NCBI RefSeq assembly: GCF_014655595.1
Contig: NZ_BNBL01000003.1
Location: forward strand, 458,958 to 522,957
DNA from: Streptomyces griseocarneus
GTDB lineage: Bacteria; Actinomycetota; Actinomycetes; Streptomycetales; Streptomycetaceae
Direction: 5' to 3'
Length of the DNA stretch: 64,000 nucleotides
Shown: piece by piece, positions 60,051-64,000 of the stretch
Position numbering within the stretch: position 1 is the first letter of the stretch
Layout: each line of letters opens with the position of its first letter
Notes under the pieces: model-generated
The model's database searches: none
What the model was told of the DNA's origin: nothing
What the model saw: only the letters and a program-made list of their open reading frames with translations
Program-made: the position numbers and the translations under genes

Positions 60051-63000
60051 TCACTCCACGATCTGGCGGCCCTCGGGCCGGGCCGTGCAGGAGGCGCGGA
60101 AGGAGCAGTGGGAGCAGTGCCGGCCGGGGCGGGGGGTGAAACGTTCCTCGAGGACGCGGCCGGCGGCCTCGGCGAGGAGCTCGCCGACCCACTCGCCCTC
60201 CGGGGGCCGCTGCGCCTGCACCTTGGGCAGGGCTTCGCCCCCGTCCTTGCGGTTCGCGCCCTGGCGCAGCTGGACGAGCTCGGCGCCGCCGGCGCGCGGG
60301 CGCTCGCCGTCGAAGAGGCCGTCCACGGCGCCCTCCTCGACCGCGAGCTGGTAGACGGCCAGCTGGGGGTGGCGCTCGACGTCGCCCGAGGAGACGGCGC
60401 CCTTGCCGGTCTTGAAGTCCACGACGTACGCGCGCCCCTCGGCGTCCCGCTCCACGCGGTCCATGGAGCCGCGGATGCGGACCAGGTACTGCTGGGCCTT
60501 GAGCGTGACGTCGAAGCCGTGCTCGGTGGCCACGGCGGCCCGGCCGCGCTCCATGACGTGCCAGCGCAGGAAGCGCTCGAGGGCCGCGCGCGCGTTCTCC
60601 TTCTCCTGCTGGGACTTCCAGGGCGCGTCGAAGGCGAGCGAGTCCCAGACGGACTCCAGCCGCTCCATCAGGACGGCGAGGTCCGCCGGGGTGCGTCCGG
60701 AGGCGACCTCGTCGGCCAGGACGTGGACGACGTTGCCGAAGCCCTGGGCGGCGGTGGCGGGGGCGTCCGCCTTCACCTCGCGGCCCAGGAACCACTGCAG
60801 CGAGCAGCCGTCGCCGGTCAGCTGTCCCAGGGCGGAGCCCGACAGGGCCAGCGGGTCCTCGGGGTCGCGCAGCGGCGCCGGGGTGTGCGTCGGCTCGGCG
60901 AGCCCCCACCAGCGGTCGGGGTGGGCCGCGGGGACGAGCGGCATCCCCTCCTCGTCGCGCAGCGCGGCCAGGTGGGCGAGCCGCTCGGCGGCGGCGGCCC
61001 GCAGGGCGTCCGAGGCCGCGGGGTCGACGGTGGTGGCGCGCAGTTCGGCGACGAGCGCGGCGACGGCCAGCGGGCGGCGGGGGCGCTGGGTGATGTCGAC
61101 GGGCTCGGTGCCCAGCTCGGCCAGGAAGCGGGAGGGCTGGTCGCCGTCCTCGGCGGCCGCCTTGACGGCGGTGACCACGAGGCGCTCGCGGGCGCGGGTG
61201 GCGGCCACGTAGAACAGCCGGCGCTCCTCGGCGAGGAGCGCCTTGGGGCTGAGCGGCTCGGCGAGGCCGTCGCGGCCGATGCGGTCGGCCTCGAGCAGCG
61301 AGCCGCGGCGGCGCAGGTCGGGCCACAGGCCCTCCTGGACGCCGGCGACGACCACGAGCCGCCACTGCAGACCCTTGGAGCGGTGGGCGGTCATCAGGCG
61401 TACGGCGTCGGGGCGCACGGGCCGGCGGGTGAGGGTGTCGGCGGCGATGTCCTGGGCGTCGAGCTCGTCCAGGAAGTTGAGGGCGCCGCGCCCGCCGGTG
61501 CGCTCCTCGGCGCGGGCGGCGGTCTCGAAGAGGGCGCACACGGCGTCCAGGTCGCGGTCCGCGTTGCGGCCGGCGGCGCCGCCGCGGTGCGCGGCGCGCT
61601 GCAGGCGGCCGGGCCAGGGGGTGCCGTCCCAGAGCGTCCAGAGGGCCTCTTCGGCAGTGCCGCCGGCGGCGAGGAGCGTGCGGGCGGTGTGCAGGAGCGC
61701 GCCGAGGCGCTGGGCGCCGCGCGCGTACGCCGGGTCGTGCGCGACCAGACGCGCCGGCTGTGCCAGGGCTTCGGCGATGAGGGTGTCCGACGGGCGGGGG
61801 ACGGCCTCGCCCGCGGCCCGCTCCTCCTCGCGCAGGGCGCGGCCCAGCCGGCGCAGGTCGGTGCCGTCCATGCCGCCCAGCGGCGAGGCGAGGAGGGCGA
61901 GCGCGGTCTCGGCGTCCAGCCAGGGCGCGTCCTCCGGCGCGCCCGCCGCCTCCGCCACGGCCCGCAGGGCCGTCAGGAGGGGGGCCACCGCCGGTTCGTG
62001 GCGCAGGGGCAGGTCGTCGCCGTCGACCTCGACGGGGACGCCCGCGCCGGTCAGCGCGCGGCGCAGGCCCGGTATCGAGCGGGATCCTGCGCGGACCAGG
62101 ACGGCCATGTCGTGCCAGGGGACGCCGTCCTCGAGGTGGGCGCGGCGCAGGACGTCGGCGATGTTGTCGACCTCGGCGCCCGCGGTCGGGAAGGTGTACG
62201 CCTCGACGCGGCCGCCGTCCGTCACGGCCGTGAGCTCGCGGTGGGCGCGGACGGCGTCGGCCGGCAGGCGGGTGAGCGGCATGCGGCGGGTGAGCAGCCG
62301 GGTCGCGGCCAGCAGGGCGGCGCCGGAGCGGCGCGAGGTGGTCAGGACCCGGACCGGGGCGGCCGAGCCGTCGGGGCGGGGGAAGGCGCGGGGGAAGTCG
62401 AGGATGCCGTTCACGTCGGCGCCCCGGAAGGCGTAGATGGACTGGTCGGGGTCGCCGAAGGCGACGAGGGTGCGGCCGCCGCCGGCCAGCGCGCGCAGCA
62501 GGCGCACCTGTGCGGCGTCCGTGTCCTGGTACTCGTCGACGAAGACGGCGTCGTAGCGCCGCCCCAGCTCGGCGGCGACGTCCTCGCGCTCGGCGAGCAG
62601 GACGGCGCGGTGCACCAGTTCGGCGTAGTCGAGGACGCCCCGGGCGTCGAGCACGTCCAGGTACTCGGCCATGAAGGAGGCGGCCGCGCGCCAGTCCGGG
62701 CGGCCGATGCGGCGGGCGAAGTCGCCGAGGTCGCGCTCCCCCAGGCCCAGCTCGCGGCTGCGGGCCAGCACGGCGCGCACCTCGTCGGCGAAGCCGCGCG
62801 TGGTCAGGCAGGCCCGCAGGTCGTCGGGCCAGCGCACCCGGCCGCGGCCCTGCCGACCGAGCTCGACCTCGCCGGCGAGCAGCTCGCGCACCATGACGTC
62901 CTGCTCGGGGCCGGACAGCAGCCGCAGCGGCTCGGCGAAGAGGTCCACGTCCTGGTGGGCGCGCACGAGCGCGTAGCAGTACGAGTGGAAGGTGGTCGCC

Positions 63001-63308
63001 CGCGGGCCGTGGACGCCGCCCAGCCGGGCCGCCATCCGGTCGCGCAGTTCCACCGCCGCCTTGCGGCTGAAGGTCAGGACCAGGACGCGCTCGGGGTCGG
63101 TGCCGCGGCGCACCCGTTCCGCGACCGCCTCGACGAGCGTCGTCGTCTTGCCCGTGCCCGGCCCGGCCAGCACCAGCAGCGGTCCCCGGCGGTGCTCAAC
63201 CACCGCGCGCTGCGCCGCGTCCAGCTCAGGAGGAACCACCGGCCCCGGCGGTGTGCGCACGAGGCGGTACGCACCCGTGGCGGGGCGGGAGGGCGGAGAG
63301 GAGCTCAC
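60051..63308 (-). CDS. adnA: AdnA-like helicase-nuclease subunit
   Basis: 1085 aa. N-terminal helicase (Walker A VLAGPGTGKTTTLVEA, motif Ia TFSRKAAVELRDR, VFVDEYQDTDAAQ, DPDQSIYAFRGAD, TAHRSKGLQWRLVVV) and a C-terminal nuclease with IRGSMDRVERDAEGRAYVVDFKTGK and QLAVYQLA. It ends in HCSHCSFRASC, three cysteines that with an upstream Cys could hold an iron-sulfur cluster. First gene of the adnAB operon; the adnB start follows after one base. Confidence 0.88.
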   Translation of the reverse strand: MSSSPPSRPATGAYRLVRTPPGPVVPPELDAAQRAVVEHRRGPLLVLAGPGTGKTTTLVEAVAERVRRGTDPERVLVLTFSRKAAVELRDRMAARLGGVHGPRATTFHSYCYALVRAHQDVDLFAEPLRLLSGPEQDVMVRELLAGEVELGRQGRGRVRWPDDLRACLTTRGFADEVRAVLARSRELGLGERDLGDFARRIGRPDWRAAASFMAEYLDVLDARGVLDYAELVHRAVLLAEREDVAAELGRRYDAVFVDEYQDTDAAQVRLLRALAGGGRTLVAFGDPDQSIYAFRGADVNGILDFPRAFPRPDGSAAPVRVLTTSRRSGAALLAATRLLTRRMPLTRLPADAVRAHRELTAVTDGGRVEAYTFPTAGAEVDNIADVLRRAHLEDGVPWHDMAVLVRAGSRSIPGLRRALTGAGVPVEVDGDDLPLRHEPAVAPLLTALRAVAEAAGAPEDAPWLDAETALALLASPLGGMDGTDLRRLGRALREEERAAGEAVPRPSDTLIAEALAQPARLVAHDPAYARGAQRLGALLHTARTLLAAGGTAEEALWTLWDGTPWPGRLQRAAHRGGAAGRNADRDLDAVCALFETAARAEERTGGRGALNFLDELDAQDIAADTLTRRPVRPDAVRLMTAHRSKGLQWRLVVVAGVQEGLWPDLRRRGSLLEADRIGRDGLAEPLSPKALLAEERRLFYVAATRARERLVVTAVKAAAEDGDQPSRFLAELGTEPVDITQRPRRPLAVAALVAELRATTVDPAASDALRAAAAERLAHLAALRDEEGMPLVPAAHPDRWWGLAEPTHTPAPLRDPEDPLALSGSALGQLTGDGCSLQWFLGREVKADAPATAAQGFGNVVHVLADEVASGRTPADLAVLMERLESVWDSLAFDAPWKSQQEKENARAALERFLRWHVMERGRAAVATEHGFDVTLKAQQYLVRIRGSMDRVERDAEGRAYVVDFKTGKGAVSSGDVERHPQLAVYQLAVEEGAVDGLFDGERPRAGGAELVQLRQGANRKDGGEALPKVQAQRPPEGEWVGELLAEAAGRVLEERFTPRPGRHCSHCSFRASCTARPEGRQIVE

Positions 63309-63505
63309 GTGGTTTGCCGGTCCTGGTGGGGGTGCGGGGTGTCGTGCGGCCGTCCGTGCTGAGCGGGAGGGCGGTCCCCGACGCTACGCCAGGAGGAGGG
63401 TGGGGCGCAGGGCGTCCCACCGGTCGCCGTGGCTCTCCCGTGGCCTCATCCGTTCGGGTCATGCCTGGGGAGTACGGGCCCGGGGCCCGCGGACGGCGGC
63501 GGCCG

Positions 63506-63847
63506 TCAGGTGGGCGGAGTCACACCGGAGCCGTCCCACCGGGCCCGGGCGAGGGCCAGGCGGGGCACGTGCCCCTCGGCGGACCGGCCGGCCTCGCGCA
63601 GCGGGGTGCCCTCCGCGCGGTAGCGCTCGAGGGCGCGCAGCTCATGGCCGGGCAGCAGCACGCCGTCGGCGCGCACGACGCGCCACCAGGGGACGGCGCC
63701 GCCGTAGAGCGCCATGACGCGGCCCACCTGCCGGGGGCCGCCCTCGCCGAGCCATTCGGCGACGTCCCCGTAGGTCATCACCCTCCCGGGCGGGATCAGC
63801 TCCGCGACGGCCAGCACCCGCTCTGCGTATTCGGGAAGCTCGGTCAC
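63506..63847 (-). CDS. Alkyltransferase-like protein (ATL), MGMT family
   Basis: 113 aa resembling the DNA-binding half of O6-methylguanine methyltransferase (VAELIPPGRVMTYGDVAEWLG, RQVGRVMALYGGAVPWWRVVRADG). The methyl-acceptor Cys of the usual PCHRV motif is replaced by Trp (PWWRV), the ATL signature. ATLs bind alkylated guanine and hand it to nucleotide excision repair. GTG at 63847 is the likely start. It lies 197 bp downstream-side from the adnA start with no other gene between. Confidence 0.9.
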   Translation of the reverse strand: MTELPEYAERVLAVAELIPPGRVMTYGDVAEWLGEGGPRQVGRVMALYGGAVPWWRVVRADGVLLPGHELRALERYRAEGTPLREAGRSAEGHVPRLALARARWDGSGVTPPT

Positions 63848-64000
63848 CGGTCCATACTGCCGCAGACCACCGACACCACCCTCCGCACCCACCGGAGCCG
63901 GACATTCCACAAGATCACCCAGAGTGCATCCCGGCACTACAGGGCGTACGATCCGGAGTCCGCGCCCCCGAAATGCACCCTGATACCCCCTTGCCCGGTC

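Noticed and set aside
56903..63362. Very long open frames on the plus strand opposite adnA and adnB (over 1000 codons each)
   Set aside because: They are antisense shadows of high-GC genes. Their translations are Gly/Val/Arg/Ala-rich without domains, while the minus-strand frames carry complete helicase and nuclease motifs.

Overview
The window reads as chromosomal core DNA of a Streptomyces species. The evidence is very high GC with a strong G/C bias at codon third positions, GTG starts and 4-base stop/start overlaps, and genes typical of the genus: dasA/dasR, B12-riboswitch-controlled nrdAB, sigR/rsrA, hisN, catR, wblC with uvrD2, and adnAB. From memory, the gene order follows S. coelicolor from about SCO5232 (dasA) down through SCO5190 (wblC) into the SCO518x genes. 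No insertion sequence, prophage, CRISPR array or biosynthetic cluster was seen.

Layout. 1-7.6 kb: chitobiose-binding lipoprotein DasA and the divergent global regulator DasR with two dre operators between them, a small unknown gene, a beta-carbonic anhydrase overlapping a SulP anion transporter, and a DUF3311/sodium-solute symporter pair. 7.7-11.5 kb: NrdR-type boxes, a cobalamin riboswitch and nrdA-nrdB (class Ia ribonucleotide reductase). 11.5-14.7 kb: an accessory pair of an unknown 758-aa protein and a DUF3800 protein with no ordinary start codon. 15-22 kb: YCII protein, peptide deformylase, TPR protein, two overlapping HD-domain membrane proteins, then rsrA and sigR read from a sigma-R autoregulated promoter. 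22-29.5 kb: hydrolase, SRAP protein, membrane metalloprotease, aroA-rsgA, Gdx/SugE-like SMR exporter with a TetR gene, hisN and a CBS protein.

29.5-37.9 kb: catalase and divergent CatR-like Fur regulator, two identical initiator tRNAs, a Sel1/TPR repeat protein, a UPF0182 membrane protein and a small actinobacterial protein. 37.9-46.6 kb: Lon-like PDZ protease, moaE, SDR, DUF2342 protein, Nudix hydrolase and an operon of three AIM24-domain proteins, the first fused to TerD. 46.7-54.3 kb: metallopeptidase, degenerate ThiF-like protein, UbiB-family kinase, wblC with a long uORF/attenuator leader, UvrD2 and mycoredoxin with a sigma-R promoter. 54.3-64 kb: NudC, M20 peptidase, the AdnAB helicase-nuclease and an alkyltransferase-like DNA repair protein.

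Functional themes are redox and thiol stress (sigR-rsrA, mycoredoxin, catalase-CatR), DNA synthesis and repair (nrdAB, uvrD2, adnAB, ATL, SRAP, nudC) and small-molecule-responsive regulation (DasR, B12 riboswitch, WblC). The most interesting point is the wblC leader. A 97-codon uORF ends just before a perfect intrinsic terminator, and alternative pairings near the uORF stop could couple ribosome position to transcription of this antibiotic-resistance regulator. The 758-aa/DUF3800 pair is the best candidate for an undescribed system, but its function cannot be read from the sequence.
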